From NCBI RefSeq assembly GCF_000172975.1, contig NZ_ABTR02000001.1, forward strand, positions 2,394,501 through 2,458,500: a stretch of 64,000 nucleotides of DNA. Direction: 5' to 3'. Positions 47,411 to 56,650 of the stretch are shown here, piece after piece. Position numbers and translations under genes: made by a program. Under the pieces are notes generated by a model. That model was not told the origin of the DNA and did not search any database. It worked only from the letters and a program-made list of their open reading frames with translations. Position 1 is the stretch's first letter; every line of letters starts with the position of its first letter. This stretch comes from Dethiosulfovibrio peptidovorans DSM 11002. GTDB lineage: Bacteria > Synergistota > Synergistia > Synergistales > Dethiosulfovibrionaceae.

Positions 47411-48128
47411 CACCAAATTGATCCTCCTGCCTAAGGCTTATTCTGTTTCCTCTGGAAAGCTCCAAGAGGGCCAGAATCGTAACTACCAACTCGGAAGCTC
47501 CGGGTCTACCCCTCAGGAAGGTGGAAAGGTAGATCCTACCGTCGCCGAGCTCTTCCATTATCAGGCCCATTCTGTTCTCCACCTGGTTTTCCTCGGGAAT
47601 AGGGGCGGGCATCCCCGCCAGATGGTCGTCCTCCCATGTATCTTCGGGATCGGAGAAGACCATCTCCCTGGATTTCATCAGACACCACCAGATAGAGGAG
47701 AGGGAGTAAAGGTCCCCTATATCGTAGGACGGCGGAAGAGGCAGGGAGTTCCTGAAGGAACGACGTCCCGCTTCGGCCAGGAGCTCTGCCAGAAGACCGG
47801 CGGCCTTCCTGTAGGGGCGATAACGCAGAAGCATATCCTCGATATCCGGCGATTCCTCCACGAACTCCTGATCCCAGACCTCGTCGGTGTTATCGGTAAC
47901 CTTCTGAGGCATCAGAGCCAGAGCCTTGTCCAATATGAGTCGAGCGGCCTGGACCAAAAAATGGGCCACCGCCTCTATCGGGACCTCGCCTTTTTGAGCG
48001 TGATAGACACCGTAAATCCTTACAACCTCGGCGACGCTGACCGAAGAGGCCTCTATCTCGCGACTCTCCACCATATGACAGAGCAAATCCAGAGGCCCGG
48101 AAAAACCATCGATATCGATGCGGATCAT
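47385..48128 (-). CDS. scpA: Segregation and condensation protein A
   Basis: A 247-residue kleisin. The N-terminal FSGPLDLLCHMVESREIEASSVSVAEV and the C-terminal VVTILALLELSRGNRISLRQEDQFGDV winged helix are typical. smc itself is not in the window. Confidence 0.93.
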   Translation of the reverse strand: MIRIDIDGFSGPLDLLCHMVESREIEASSVSVAEVVRIYGVYHAQKGEVPIEAVAHFLVQAARLILDKALALMPQKVTDNTDEVWDQEFVEESPDIEDMLLRYRPYRKAAGLLAELLAEAGRRSFRNSLPLPPSYDIGDLYSLSSIWWCLMKSREMVFSDPEDTWEDDHLAGMPAPIPEENQVENRMGLIMEELGDGRIYLSTFLRGRPGASELVVTILALLELSRGNRISLRQEDQFGDVLVLSRR

Positions 48129-48166
48129 CGCATCACCCCCGATTCATACAAGGATGGACCGCAGGT

Positions 48167-49168
48167 CTATCTACGAGGGACGAAACCGATACCTTCCAAA
48201 ACAGCGTCCATTGTCTCTCTGGCGACGACTCTGGCCTTGTCGGCTCCGTTCCACAAAATATCGTCAAGGGTTTCCTGACGAGACTCGTAATAGGCCCGTC
48301 TCTCCCAGATCGGAGACATCATGGACACCACGTGCTCCTTCAAAGCCTTTTTACACTGGACGCATCCGATGGAACCGGTCCTGCAACCGGAGGCAAGATC
48401 GGCCTTTTCGTCCTCGTCGTGATTGAATACCTTATGGATATCCCATACCGGACACTTGTCGGGGTCCCCTGGATCGGTCTTTCTCTCCCTGGCTGGATCG
48501 GTCATCATGGTCCTGAGCTTATTCCACATCTCCTTTTCAGTATCGGCTATGTTAATGCTGTTACCGTAGGATTTGCTCATTTTTCTACCGTCCGTGCCTG
48601 GTACTTTAGGTGTAGGGGTAAGAAGGATATCCGGCTCGGGAAACACCTCGCCGTAGAAGTTGTTGAACCGGCGAGCGATCTCTCTGGTGATCTCCAGGTG
48701 AGCCGACTGATCCTCCCCGACAGGGACTACGGAAGATCTGTACAGAAGTATATCGGCGGCCATCAGGACGGGATATCCCAGAAAGCCGAAGGTGCTGAGG
48801 TCCTTGTTCTGTATGTTTAGGATCTGCTCCTTGTAAGTCGGGTTTCTCTGAAGCCACCCGAGAGGCGTCACCATTCCCAAAGCCAGGGACAGCTCCGCAT
48901 GCTCTGGGACGTGGGATTGAACGAATATGGTCGATTTCTCCGGATCAAGGCCCACAGCGAGCCAATCCAGCAGAACCTCCCGACAGTTTCCCTTTATGAC
49001 CGAGCTGTTGGCGTAATCGGACATCATGGCGTGCCAGTCAACAATGCCATAGAAACAATCGTATCCCGGATCCTCCTGAAGCTTTATCCAATTCGATAAA
49101 GCACCTGCCATATGCCCCAGATGCAGCTTACCGGTAGGTCTCATTCCGCTAAAAGTTCTAAGTTTCAT
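48167..49168 (-). CDS. trpS: Tryptophanyl-tRNA synthetase
   Basis: A 333-residue class I synthetase. The HIGH-type motif (GKLHLGHMAGAL, about residue 12) and the KMSKSYGN signature (about residue 198) are intact, with GEDQSAHLEITREIA at the dimer and substrate site. A CxxC-like pair near the C terminus (CVQCKK) occurs in some homologues. Confidence 0.96.
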   Translation of the reverse strand: MKLRTFSGMRPTGKLHLGHMAGALSNWIKLQEDPGYDCFYGIVDWHAMMSDYANSSVIKGNCREVLLDWLAVGLDPEKSTIFVQSHVPEHAELSLALGMVTPLGWLQRNPTYKEQILNIQNKDLSTFGFLGYPVLMAADILLYRSSVVPVGEDQSAHLEITREIARRFNNFYGEVFPEPDILLTPTPKVPGTDGRKMSKSYGNSINIADTEKEMWNKLRTMMTDPARERKTDPGDPDKCPVWDIHKVFNHDEDEKADLASGCRTGSIGCVQCKKALKEHVVSMMSPIWERRAYYESRQETLDDILWNGADKARVVARETMDAVLEGIGFVPRR

Positions 49169-49202
49169 ATCTAGAAGAAGCTCCTTTCCTCACCCAGTCA
49201 GG

Positions 49203-49976
49203 TTAAACGAGCTCTCCCGAACAGGACGGCCTCTCCAGCAATAGGGTATCCAATCCGGACAACCTACCTACGTGAGCGGCCAAATCCCCCATGGAAGCCC
49301 ATTCCATCTCGCCGTGATCAACCTCCAGGACCGACAGTCCAGAAGCTACGGCATCCTGCACATCGTGATACTTCACGTCTGCCGTTATATACACTTCGGC
49401 TCCGGCAGCCAGAGCATCTCTCCACAGAGAACCTCCCGATCCGCCGCACAAAGCGACCTTAGAGACCGTCCTGTCGGGATCTCCGTGAAGTCGGGCGAAT
49501 GAAAGTCGCCATCGATCCTTTGCCGACAAAGCGAGGGTCCTGAAGGAACGGGACTCCAGGTTTCCTACTGCCCCTATACCCCATCCCCTGTTCTCGAACA
49601 GCATCGGCTCCACCGAGCCTAGCCCTATCGAGTTCGCCAGAGAGACGTTCGTCCCCACCGGGGAATTATCCCAACTGGTATGGCAACAGAGAATCGACAT
49701 GTCTCTCTCTATCAACTCGAAGACCGCCGCGTTGGAAGGTATTGAAGGATCAAGACGCCGGAGAGGAGAGAAGATGAGAGGATGATGGGTGACGAGACAG
49801 TCGCACCCAGCACTTGAGGCAGATCGAACGATCTCCGCCGTAGGATCGAGAGCGACGGCTATATGGTCGACGTTCCCCGATCGGGATCTCAACAGAACTC
49901 CGCAGTTGTCCCAATCCTCCGCCCAGGCCAAAGAAGCCACTTCTTCCATCACACGGCTCAAACCGTCTATATTCAT
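49203..49976 (-). CDS. Nif3-like dinuclear metal centre protein
   Basis: A protein of about 257 residues of the Nif3/YbgI family (GTP cyclohydrolase I type 2 homologue). LVTHHPLIFSPLRRL (about residue 61) and the C-terminal EVDHGEMEW carry the metal ligands, and WDNCGV with WDNSPVGTN are conserved. The cellular role is unsettled. Either of two adjacent ATG codons could start it. Confidence 0.88.
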   Translation of the reverse strand: MNIDGLSRVMEEVASLAWAEDWDNCGVLLRSRSGNVDHIAVALDPTAEIVRSASSAGCDCLVTHHPLIFSPLRRLDPSIPSNAAVFELIERDMSILCCHTSWDNSPVGTNVSLANSIGLGSVEPMLFENRGWGIGAVGNLESRSFRTLALSAKDRWRLSFARLHGDPDRTVSKVALCGGSGGSLWRDALAAGAEVYITADVKYHDVQDAVASGLSVLEVDHGEMEWASMGDLAAHVGRLSGLDTLLLERPSCSGELV

Positions 49977-50003
49977 CATTTCCCCCCACTCGTGTTTTTT
50001 CCT

Positions 50004-50034
50004 AAAAAAAAAGCCGCTCCCGAAGGAACGGCTT
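50004..50034 (-). terminator. Terminator after the CAT tRNA
   Basis: A 10-bp stem (50011-50020 with 50025-50034) with a TTCG loop, followed by a run of T on the minus strand. Confidence 0.9.
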
Positions 50035-50040
50035 AGCTCT

Positions 50041-50117
50041 TGGTGGGCCCACCAGGACTCGAACCTGGAACCTTCCGGTTATGAGCCGGTGGCTCTGACC
50101 AGTTGAGCTATGGGCCC
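50041..50117 (-). tRNA. tRNA with CAT anticodon (tRNA-Ile2 or elongator tRNA-Met)
   Basis: A full cloverleaf: 7-bp acceptor stem GGGCCCA/TGGGCCC, D stem GCTC/GAGC, loop CTCATAA with anticodon CAT, T stem CCAGG/CCTGG and encoded CCA. It starts G-C, so it is not the initiator. C4-G69 and C5-G68 are the pairs favoured by TilS in E. coli, which leans toward tRNA-Ile2 (lysidine), but Met cannot be excluded. The outermost anticodon-stem pair is an A-A mismatch. Confidence 0.93.
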
Positions 50118-50129
50118 GGAACGGCGCTT

Positions 50130-50158
50130 ATTATAACCGGTACTACCGTCTTGTTCAA
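50130..50158 (-). promoter_or_regulatory. Promoter of the CAT tRNA
   Basis: Minus-strand TTGAAC, a 17-base spacer and a perfect TATAAT, 12 bases before the tRNA. Confidence 0.88.
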
Positions 50159-50188
50159 GAGGCAAAATCGCCGATTTGAGGTTTTATT

Positions 50189-50371
50189 TTATTCCTCCAC
50201 CGTTATGCACGATACGGGACAACTATCCCTGGCCTCATCCACACAATCCGCCCCTTCAGGGCGAAGGACCCTCGCTATCCCTTTCGACTCGTCAAGGGTG
50301 AAGGCATCTGGACAAATTTGGACACACACTCCACAGCCAATGCATTTATCGCTGTCGATACTGACACGCAT
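50189..50371 (-). CDS. 4Fe-4S ferredoxin
   Basis: A 60-residue single-cluster ferredoxin. [12 protein letters not shown] (about residues 10-21) supplies three ligands plus a fourth Cys in SCPVSC near residue 51; the layout closely follows Thermotoga ferredoxin. It is a likely electron acceptor for PFOR. It has its own promoter and GGGGGG before the ATG. Confidence 0.93.
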   Translation of the reverse strand: MRVSIDSDKCIGCGVCVQICPDAFTLDESKGIARVLRPEGADCVDEARDSCPVSCITVEE

Positions 50372-50398
50372 ATAAGGGCACCCCCCTCATAGTGGGGC

Positions 50399-50427
50399 AT
50401 TCTATACCATAGATTCGCCGGCGTCAA
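50399..50427 (-). promoter_or_regulatory. Promoter of the ferredoxin gene
   Basis: Minus-strand TTGACG, a 17-base spacer and TAGAAT. It lies just past the end of purR. Confidence 0.82.
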
Positions 50428-50446
50428 TCTAAGTGTATACAAAAAA

Positions 50447-51241
50447 TCAACCCGAGATGGACACTCTAGCCCCCTCGCCGGACATATCCAGACGAAGCAA
50501 GGCGGAATAACTCTCTATGGCCTTTTTTCGAGGCTCCAAAGCGGCGAGAAATACACCTATCCCGACAAGCTCTGCTTTGAACTCCCTGACTACCTGGCAC
50601 ATCCCGGAAGCGGTGCTTCCACCTCGCATGAAATCATCTATAACCAAAACTCTGCTGCCCTGGCATATTTGCTTGGTCCCCATATACATGGCTCGGACAT
50701 CTCCGGTCTGTGTGGCGAAATGGACGCATACGGCGGGGCCATCGCTTGCCCTGTTCCTAAATCGACACACGGCCAACGGAACGCCTAGTGCCTGGGCGGT
50801 GGACATTCCAAGCGGGATACCCTTTACCTCCGACGTCATAACCACATCCGGACGAATATCGTAGAAATCGGAGGCCAATATCAGCCCCAGCTCCCAGGTA
50901 AACTTAGGGTTGAACAGTATATCGCTGTAGTATATCAGTCCGCTGGGAAGAATCCTGTCCTCCTTGGAAAGTACATCGGCAAGTCGAGCCAGAAAAACCT
51001 CTCTTCTAGCTCTAGACACCTGAGGCACGAAAAAAGCCCCTCCGGATCTGCCTCTGTCCACTCGAACCCGCCCCAAGCCCTCGGCCTGAAGGGCCTCGTC
51101 TATGATGGAAACGTCGTCGCTTACCACAGTCTTGGACACATCGAAATCGTCTGCCAACGACGTGACCGAGAATTGGCGCGAAGGGCAGGTCAAAAGTTTA
51201 GATACTATCCTTATAAGCCTCCCGGTGCGTTGTCCTTTCAT
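50447..51241 (-). CDS. purR: PurR-type purine operon regulator (PRTase-like)
   Basis: A 264-residue repressor of the B. subtilis PurR family: an N-terminal winged helix (about residues 1-75) and a PRT-like domain with VLVIDDFMRGGSTASGM (about residue 203) that senses PRPP. No pur genes lie in the window. The order veg-ispE-purR is that of Firmicutes. Confidence 0.92.
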   Translation of the reverse strand: MKGQRTGRLIRIVSKLLTCPSRQFSVTSLADDFDVSKTVVSDDVSIIDEALQAEGLGRVRVDRGRSGGAFFVPQVSRARREVFLARLADVLSKEDRILPSGLIYYSDILFNPKFTWELGLILASDFYDIRPDVVMTSEVKGIPLGMSTAQALGVPLAVCRFRNRASDGPAVCVHFATQTGDVRAMYMGTKQICQGSRVLVIDDFMRGGSTASGMCQVVREFKAELVGIGVFLAALEPRKKAIESYSALLRLDMSGEGARVSISG

Positions 51242-51250
51242 AATCTACCA

Positions 51251-52105
51251 TCACTCCACCAATATTATTTTTTCGACACATTCAAGCCCATAAAGATGAC
51301 CTAACCTACCCCTTGCAAGACTACCTTTTCGATATAAGGCGAAAACCGCGCTGCCGCTGCCGCTGAGTCCCCAGGCCAAGGCTCCGGATTTTTCGATGCC
51401 ATCGAATATCGACCTGTATTCGGGATGAGAGACCATAAGAGGCTTCAGAAAATCGTTGGGAAGAAGCCCTATTTTAGATCCCTTGGAAAGCCCCTTCACT
51501 ATGGATAGGGCCTCCTGCCGGGCCTCCTCCGGACCTTTAGGCCAGACACCTGAAAAATAGCGATCGAGAGCTCCATAGGCCTCTAAAGTGGCAGAACGCC
51601 AGACTGGGATCAAGAGGGCGCAGTCGAGCTCCAAAGGGGGGAGAAAACTCACGTCCTCCCCAACTCCCTCGACCAGGGCCAGAGATACGTCCTGGGCGAA
51701 AAAAGGCAGATCCGCCCCTACGGAAGCCAGGGCATCCGGATGAGGTAGGTTCTTGCGACACGAATCGATCCACTTATATACGGCCACACCGTTCCCTGAA
51801 CCACATCCAAGCCCCGTTCCGGGAGGAATTTCTTTATTTATGGACACCAAGAGAGAGGGGACCGAAACTCCTCCTCCACGGAGAAGATCGATCACCCTCT
51901 TGACTAAATTGACGCCGTCTATCGGTATATTCCTCACCTCTACGACATCATCGACATCTTGCTTTTTTAACGGAACGATACTCAAGGACTCCAACGACGG
52001 CATTCTCATGAAAACCGATACCAGATCGTGATAGCCGTTTTCCCTTCGGCCGACGATTCTCAACGATAGGTTTATCTTACCGTCGCTGGGAACAAGGATC
52101 TCCAT
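51251..52105 (-). CDS. ispE: 4-diphosphocytidyl-2-C-methyl-D-erythritol kinase
   Basis: A 284-residue GHMP kinase of the non-mevalonate isoprenoid pathway. KINLSLRIVGRRENGYHDL at the N terminus and the ATP loop PPGTGLGCGSGNG (about residue 93) are clear, with GLSGSGSAVFAL near residue 255. The loop has GLGCGSGN where many homologues have GLGGGSSN. Confidence 0.94.
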   Translation of the reverse strand: MEILVPSDGKINLSLRIVGRRENGYHDLVSVFMRMPSLESLSIVPLKKQDVDDVVEVRNIPIDGVNLVKRVIDLLRGGGVSVPSLLVSINKEIPPGTGLGCGSGNGVAVYKWIDSCRKNLPHPDALASVGADLPFFAQDVSLALVEGVGEDVSFLPPLELDCALLIPVWRSATLEAYGALDRYFSGVWPKGPEEARQEALSIVKGLSKGSKIGLLPNDFLKPLMVSHPEYRSIFDGIEKSGALAWGLSGSGSAVFALYRKGSLARGRLGHLYGLECVEKIILVE

Positions 52106-52135
52106 GATAGAATCACTCCTGAAAAAGAATGCTGA

Positions 52136-52390
52136 TCAAAGATACTCGGAGGTCCTGGCGTTATCCTTGATAAGCTCCAGTTCCACCTCTTTTGTCAACA
52201 ACTCAGCGTAACTGAAGGAAACCTTGCTGTGTTGAGATTCCACGTAAAGGGTGAAAAGACACGGGTATGTCTCCAAGATCACCCCTCGCCTTTCCTCCGT
52301 CTTGCGACGTCCCTTGGTGGCACGATACCGCACCGTGTTTCCCTTGTATCGAGCCACCCTCTGACGAATCGATTGAATGGAACAAGCCAT
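52136..52390 (-). CDS. veg: Veg family protein
   Basis: An 84-residue protein matching Veg (DUF1021), which stimulates biofilm formation in B. subtilis. GRRKTEERRGVILETYPCLFTL (about residues 27-48) and SYAELLTKEVEL are the conserved segments. The ATG at 52390 follows GAGGAGG. It is followed by ispE and purR. Confidence 0.88.
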   Translation of the reverse strand: MACSIQSIRQRVARYKGNTVRYRATKGRRKTEERRGVILETYPCLFTLYVESQHSKVSFSYAELLTKEVELELIKDNARTSEYL

Positions 52391-52422
52391 GAGAGTCCTC
52401 CTCTTTTCACAGGGATAAGGAC

Positions 52423-52451
52423 ATTCTAACATATCCATCCAAAAAATTCAA
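52423..52451 (-). promoter_or_regulatory. Promoter of veg-ispE-purR
   Basis: Minus-strand TTGAAT, a 17-base spacer and TAGAAT, just after the selB stop codon. Confidence 0.82.
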
Positions 52452-52456
52452 ATTTT

Positions 52457-54370
52457 TTAACCACCTAAGATTATCCTTCTATCCCCCACCCTTCTGGTAA
52501 CCCCCTTGCCATCGAGATATTCCAAGAGGGGCAGGACAAACTTTCTACTGCTTCCGGTTATATCCCTCACGGAAGCTATGGTTATCCCTCCGTCTACCTC
52601 CCTAAGAGCGGAAAGCAGCCGTCTCTCCACATCGGAGGAAATCAAAAACGTTCCATCCACCACGGAGAACAACCCCATCCGTCTGACATCGGTCAGAAAA
52701 CGGGAGAACTCTTTTTCGTCCATTCCAAGGGCTTTAGGACAATCGGTCAAAACCGGCGGATGAAACCCCGCATCATCGCACAATCCCTTCAGAACATCCA
52801 CCTTCGCCTGAAAAGCCTGATCGTCCTCTTTCTCGAACCCAGGAAGGGAGAGCAGGGATTCCTTGGATATCAGTACCCCTCCCTCTACCATCCAACCGAC
52901 GAAGGCCCGGCCGAACTTTCTGTCTTCATCGGCAAAAAGTCCGTTCACCAACCTGTCGGCAGCCTCCCCCTCCTGGTGAGGGTGCTCTTCATGAAAGGAC
53001 TCCAGCCGTTTCAGGATAGAGCCCTCCAGTCGGGCTCTCTCTCCGTCGGAGATGATTATGCCGTTGCCTACGGGGATAACCGAAACGCCTCTGGATTTCA
53101 GGCGGTCCTTCAATATTTCGGCCAATCCTTTTCTGGTCTCCTGGGTCTGCACTATCAGGTCGTCGAAAGGGATCCTTCCGTGAAAATCCACCAGTGCCGC
53201 TATGCGATCCTCTCTGGAATCGGAGGCCATCAACGCCTCCAGCCTGGCGACGGTCTCCTCTCTCGCCCTTCTCCCTCGAGCTTTTTTCCCGTAGGGAGAA
53301 AGGACCTCCCCTCCGCCTATGGTCCTTAGAGGACTGTAAAAACGGACGACAAACCTCTGACATATGGAGGCGACGACCGGTTCCTCCAGGACGAGCTGGG
53401 CGACCGCCTCCTCTCCGGGAAGAAGTTCCTTTCTGTCCAGAAAAGCCACCCTCGCCAACACGTCCGAGGTTCCCAGGTGGACCCTGAGCCTCTGCCAATG
53501 AGAAATTCCCTCTATAGCCCCCGGCAAGACCTTCAACCCCACGTCCAGACAGCTGGACGCCCTGAATACGCCGGAGGCGCACACGACGTCTCCTCTGTTG
53601 AGCTGATCGACGGAAAGACCGTTCAAACTCATGGCCACCCTCTGACCTGCCTCGGCGGAATCGACCGAAGAACCGTGAACCTGTAGGCTTCTAACCCGGG
53701 TGTCCAACTCCGCCGGCAATATCTCCATGTCGTCGCCCTGGGATACCCTGCCTCTGTAGGCCGTTCCGGTCACCACGGTTCCGAATCCCGCCACGGGGAA
53801 GGATCTGTCTATAGGCATAAAGAAGGCCCCTTCTCTATCTCTGGGGACGACCTCGTCCACAAGCTTGTCCATCTCGTCCATGACGGCACCCAGGTTATCC
53901 CCCGTAACGGAGGAGACAGCCAATATAGGCTTGTCCTGAAGGAAAGTCCCCTTGACCAGATCCTGAACATCGTCCGTCGCTAACTCTAACATCTCCTCGT
54001 CCACCAGGTCCGCCTTGGTCAAAACCACGAATCCCTCGCGAACCCCGAGGAGCTCTATTATGTCCAGATGCTCTCTGGTCTGGGGCATAACTCCCTCGTC
54101 GGCGGCCACCACGAGCAAAACGGCATCCAGGCCGGAGGCCCCCGCCACCATCTGTCTTATGAACTTCTCGTGTCCGGGGACATCTATCACGCTGACCACT
54201 CGGCCGCTGGGAAGCTCCAGAGGAGCAAAGCCGAGCTCTATGGTTATCCCCCGTTTCCGTTCCTCCGACAGCCTGTCGCAGTCCACGCCGGTCAAGGCCT
54301 TGACCAGATGGGTTTTTCCGTGATCTATATGCCCGGCAGTACCTATTACTAGAGACATCTCCTCGGTCAT
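52457..54370 (-). CDS. selB: Selenocysteine-specific elongation factor SelB
   Basis: A 637-residue GTPase that brings Sec-tRNA to UGA codons with a SECIS. The EF-Tu-like G domain has GTAGHIDHGKTHL (about residue 10), GITIELGFAPL, DVPGHEKFI and TKADLV; the C-terminal half (from about residue 370) has the winged-helix repeats that bind SECIS RNA, ending with RKFVLPLLEYLDGKGVTRRVGD. Its ATG overlaps the selA stop (ATGA), with GGAGG upstream. Confidence 0.95.
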   Translation of the reverse strand: MTEEMSLVIGTAGHIDHGKTHLVKALTGVDCDRLSEERKRGITIELGFAPLELPSGRVVSVIDVPGHEKFIRQMVAGASGLDAVLLVVAADEGVMPQTREHLDIIELLGVREGFVVLTKADLVDEEMLELATDDVQDLVKGTFLQDKPILAVSSVTGDNLGAVMDEMDKLVDEVVPRDREGAFFMPIDRSFPVAGFGTVVTGTAYRGRVSQGDDMEILPAELDTRVRSLQVHGSSVDSAEAGQRVAMSLNGLSVDQLNRGDVVCASGVFRASSCLDVGLKVLPGAIEGISHWQRLRVHLGTSDVLARVAFLDRKELLPGEEAVAQLVLEEPVVASICQRFVVRFYSPLRTIGGGEVLSPYGKKARGRRAREETVARLEALMASDSREDRIAALVDFHGRIPFDDLIVQTQETRKGLAEILKDRLKSRGVSVIPVGNGIIISDGERARLEGSILKRLESFHEEHPHQEGEAADRLVNGLFADEDRKFGRAFVGWMVEGGVLISKESLLSLPGFEKEDDQAFQAKVDVLKGLCDDAGFHPPVLTDCPKALGMDEKEFSRFLTDVRRMGLFSVVDGTFLISSDVERRLLSALREVDGGITIASVRDITGSSRKFVLPLLEYLDGKGVTRRVGDRRIILGG

Positions 54371-55767
54371 CTCGACTCCTCCTCCAGGATAGACGTAAAA
54401 GCTCGAACCAATCGGTCCAGGTCTCCTTCCATCAGGGTCCTGCCGTGGATCAAGATCCTGCCGTCTCTAGCACCGACCACCGCAGGTTCGTCGCAGGACC
54501 TGAGCCTTTCCTGAATAGTTCCGGAGCTCAGATCGGGCAAGGATACGGATAAAGCGAATCCGGGAACCGCCGTGGCAGGGAAGGCCCCTCCTCCGACTGC
54601 GTCGTCCACCGCTACGACCTCCATATGGGCCCCTTCGAGCACCGGGTCCAGAGCCTCCATGAGGGATAGGCATCTCTTTTTTATCGCATCTCCATCGAGA
54701 GAAAGCATGGCCAAGGTGGGTATCTCGTTCCAATTCCCTCTGAGATACAGCCTCAAGGTGGCCTCGAGAGCTGCCAAAGTCATCTTATCGCACCTGAGAG
54801 CTCTTAAGAGAGGATAGGTCCGAATCGAGTCCACCAGCTTTTTCTTTCCCACCACGGCCCCTATCTGAGGTCCGCCCAAAAGTTTATCTCCGGAGAAGGT
54901 GACCAGATCGACTCCGGCATCGATACAGTCACCGACAGTGGGCTCTCCCGATAGCCCCAGCTTGCCTGGATCGACCAATATACCGCTGCCGAGATCCTCC
55001 ATGAAGATAACACCTTTATCCTCGGCAAGGGCAGCCAGGTCCTCTCTAGATACCTCCTTGTGGAACCCAACCACCCTGAAATTGGAAGGGTGAACCTTCA
55101 TAACTATTGCAGTATCCTCGCCGACCGCCCTCTCGTAATCCCTCAGGTGGGTCCGGTTCGTAGTTCCCACCTCGACCAGCCTGGTTCCGGAAAAGGTCAT
55201 TATGTCGGGTATCCGGAAGGAACCTCCTATCTCCACCAGCTCCCCTCTGGAGACCACAGCCGATCGACCGGCGGAGAGAGCGGCGAGGCAGAGCAGAACG
55301 GCTCCGGCGTTGTTGTTGACTACTACGGCGGCCTCCGCTCCTGTAAGCTTGCAGAGGAGCCACTCCACGTGACTGTTCCTCTGACCTCTTTCCCCCGCCT
55401 CTAGGTCGTACTCCAGCGTGTTGTACCTACCGGCGACCTCGGAAACCGCTTTCACCGCCTCCGGCGACAGACAAGACCTTCCAAGGTTCGTATGGACCAC
55501 TACTCCGGTGCCGTTCACCACCGATCTCAGACTGGGTGCGGACATGGATTCGACCCTGTCGTCCAGTAAAGAGAACAAATCCTCGTCTTTAAATTGCTTT
55601 CTCTTTCCGGACAGGATCTCGACTCTCATATCGTTCAATATGGAGGAACACAGCTCCTTCAGTCCCTCTCTATCCAGATATTTGAGATACCTAGAGGCTC
55701 TCTCATCGTTCAAAACCTTCTCCATCGCGGGAATTCCACGAAGAAGTCCCTGTATATCTTCGTCCGT
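54367..55767 (-). CDS. selA: L-seryl-tRNA(Sec) selenium transferase
   Basis: A 466-residue PLP enzyme that converts Ser-tRNA(Sec) to Sec-tRNA(Sec) using selenophosphate. The PLP Lys is in FSGDKLLGGPQ (about residue 289); VNGTGVVVHTNLGR, NTLEYDLEAGERG and the EDLGSG segment are characteristic. ATG 55767 is taken as start; an in-frame GTG lies six codons upstream. It is co-transcribed with selB and divergent from yedF. Confidence 0.95.
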   Translation of the reverse strand, partial: TDEDIQGLLRGIPAMEKVLNDERASRYLKYLDREGLKELCSSILNDMRVEILSGKRKQFKDEDLFSLLDDRVESMSAPSLRSVVNGTGVVVHTNLGRSCLSPEAVKAVSEVAGRYNTLEYDLEAGERGQRNSHVEWLLCKLTGAEAAVVVNNNAGAVLLCLAALSAGRSAVVSRGELVEIGGSFRIPDIMTFSGTRLVEVGTTNRTHLRDYERAVGEDTAIVMKVHPSNFRVVGFHKEVSREDLAALAEDKGVIFMEDLGSGILVDPGKLGLSGEPTVGDCIDAGVDLVTFSGDKLLGGPQIGAVVGKKKLVDSIRTYPLLRALRCDKMTLAALEATLRLYLRGNWNEIPTLAMLSLDGDAIKKRCLSLMEALDPVLEGAHMEVVAVDDAVGGGAFPATAVPGFALSVSLPDLSSGTIQERLRSCDEPAVVGARDGRILIHGRTLMEGDLDRLVRAFTSILEEESR

Positions 55768-55808
55768 CATTAGGACCGTCACCACCCGATACGAATTCCC
55801 CCGCAGGG

Positions 55809-55837
55809 GTGAAATAGGTTAATAGTAATGATATAAT
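55809..55837 (+). promoter_or_regulatory. Possible promoter of yedF
   Basis: A perfect TATAAT (55832-55837) with a weak GTGAAA 17 bases upstream. The leader to the yedF ATG would be about 100 bases and contains small inverted repeats. Confidence 0.5.
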
Positions 55838-55945
55838 TTCTTTGCAGTTATGGAAAGACCTTTCGATCAATCGATGATAACAGACCGAAGGCTTCAAGCC
55901 TAGAGCTACGGCTGCACACAGAATATCCATAGGAGGTCGAGCGTA

Positions 55946-56578
55946 ATGCAAACAGTGGATGCCAGGGGAAAGATGTGCCCTCAGCCTGTGATAATGACGA
56001 AGAAAGCCATAGAGGCGGGGGCCTCGGAGATCAAGGTGATAGTGGACAACGCCATCGCTGGACAGAACGTCACGAGACTGCTCAAAAGCAAGGGATTCGA
56101 GGTAGTCCTGGAGGCGGAAAACGACCTGGATATAGCTGTCACGGGAATCAAGGGAGACGGTCCTTCCGAGGGAGAAGATGGAACTAGCCCGTCCGAAGAC
56201 ACCCGAGGGAGAAGTAACGGACCATCCGGTGACAGTAAAGCCATAGCTGTCATCATCACCAGAGACATCCTGGGAGGAGCCGATAGAGATCTGGGAGAGA
56301 TCCTAATAAAAGGCTTCTTAGGAACCCTTCATCAACTGGACGACGAACTTATACCGGAGACCTTGGCCTTCATGAACGAGGGAGTCAAACTGGCTCTCAA
56401 GGACAGTTCGACCTGCGAAAGTATAATCGAATTGGAGAAGAAGGGATGCAGAATATTGGTCTGCGGAACCTGCGTAAACCACTTCGGTATAGCCGATCAG
56501 GTAGGAGTCGGTGAGATATCCAACATGTTCGACATCTCCGAGGCCATGCTAAAAGCCGATTCCATACTCTCGCTGTAA
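55946..56578 (+). CDS. yedF: YedF, TusA-DsrE fusion linked to selenium metabolism
   Basis: A 210-residue protein with an N-terminal TusA-like sulfurtransferase domain (CPQP at about residues 11-14), a Gly/Ser/acidic linker (about residues 70-95) and a C-terminal DsrE/F-like domain with CGTCVNHFGI near residue 174. This architecture is found with selenium genes in many bacteria and may traffic selenium or sulfur to SelD. It is divergent from selA-selB. Confidence 0.88.
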   Translation: MQTVDARGKMCPQPVIMTKKAIEAGASEIKVIVDNAIAGQNVTRLLKSKGFEVVLEAENDLDIAVTGIKGDGPSEGEDGTSPSEDTRGRSNGPSGDSKAIAVIITRDILGGADRDLGEILIKGFLGTLHQLDDELIPETLAFMNEGVKLALKDSSTCESIIELEKKGCRILVCGTCVNHFGIADQVGVGEISNMFDISEAMLKADSILSL

Positions 56579-56591
56579 ACGTTGAATAGTA

Positions 56592-56634
56592 AAAAGGCGG
56601 CAGGAAGATCGTTCCATCCTTCCTGCCGCCTTTT
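56592..56634. terminator. Bidirectional terminator between yedF and speD
   Basis: A stem of about 18 bp (56592 region with 56617-56634), with A on the left and TTTT on the right, between convergent genes. Confidence 0.88.
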
Positions 56635-56650
56635 ATTCTTTCGTCATTTA

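Noticed and set aside
55880-55905. CTTCAAG flanked by short complementary bases, resembling a tRNA-Sec anticodon arm
   Set aside because: Only three base pairs form and no acceptor, D or T arm with GTTCGA is nearby.
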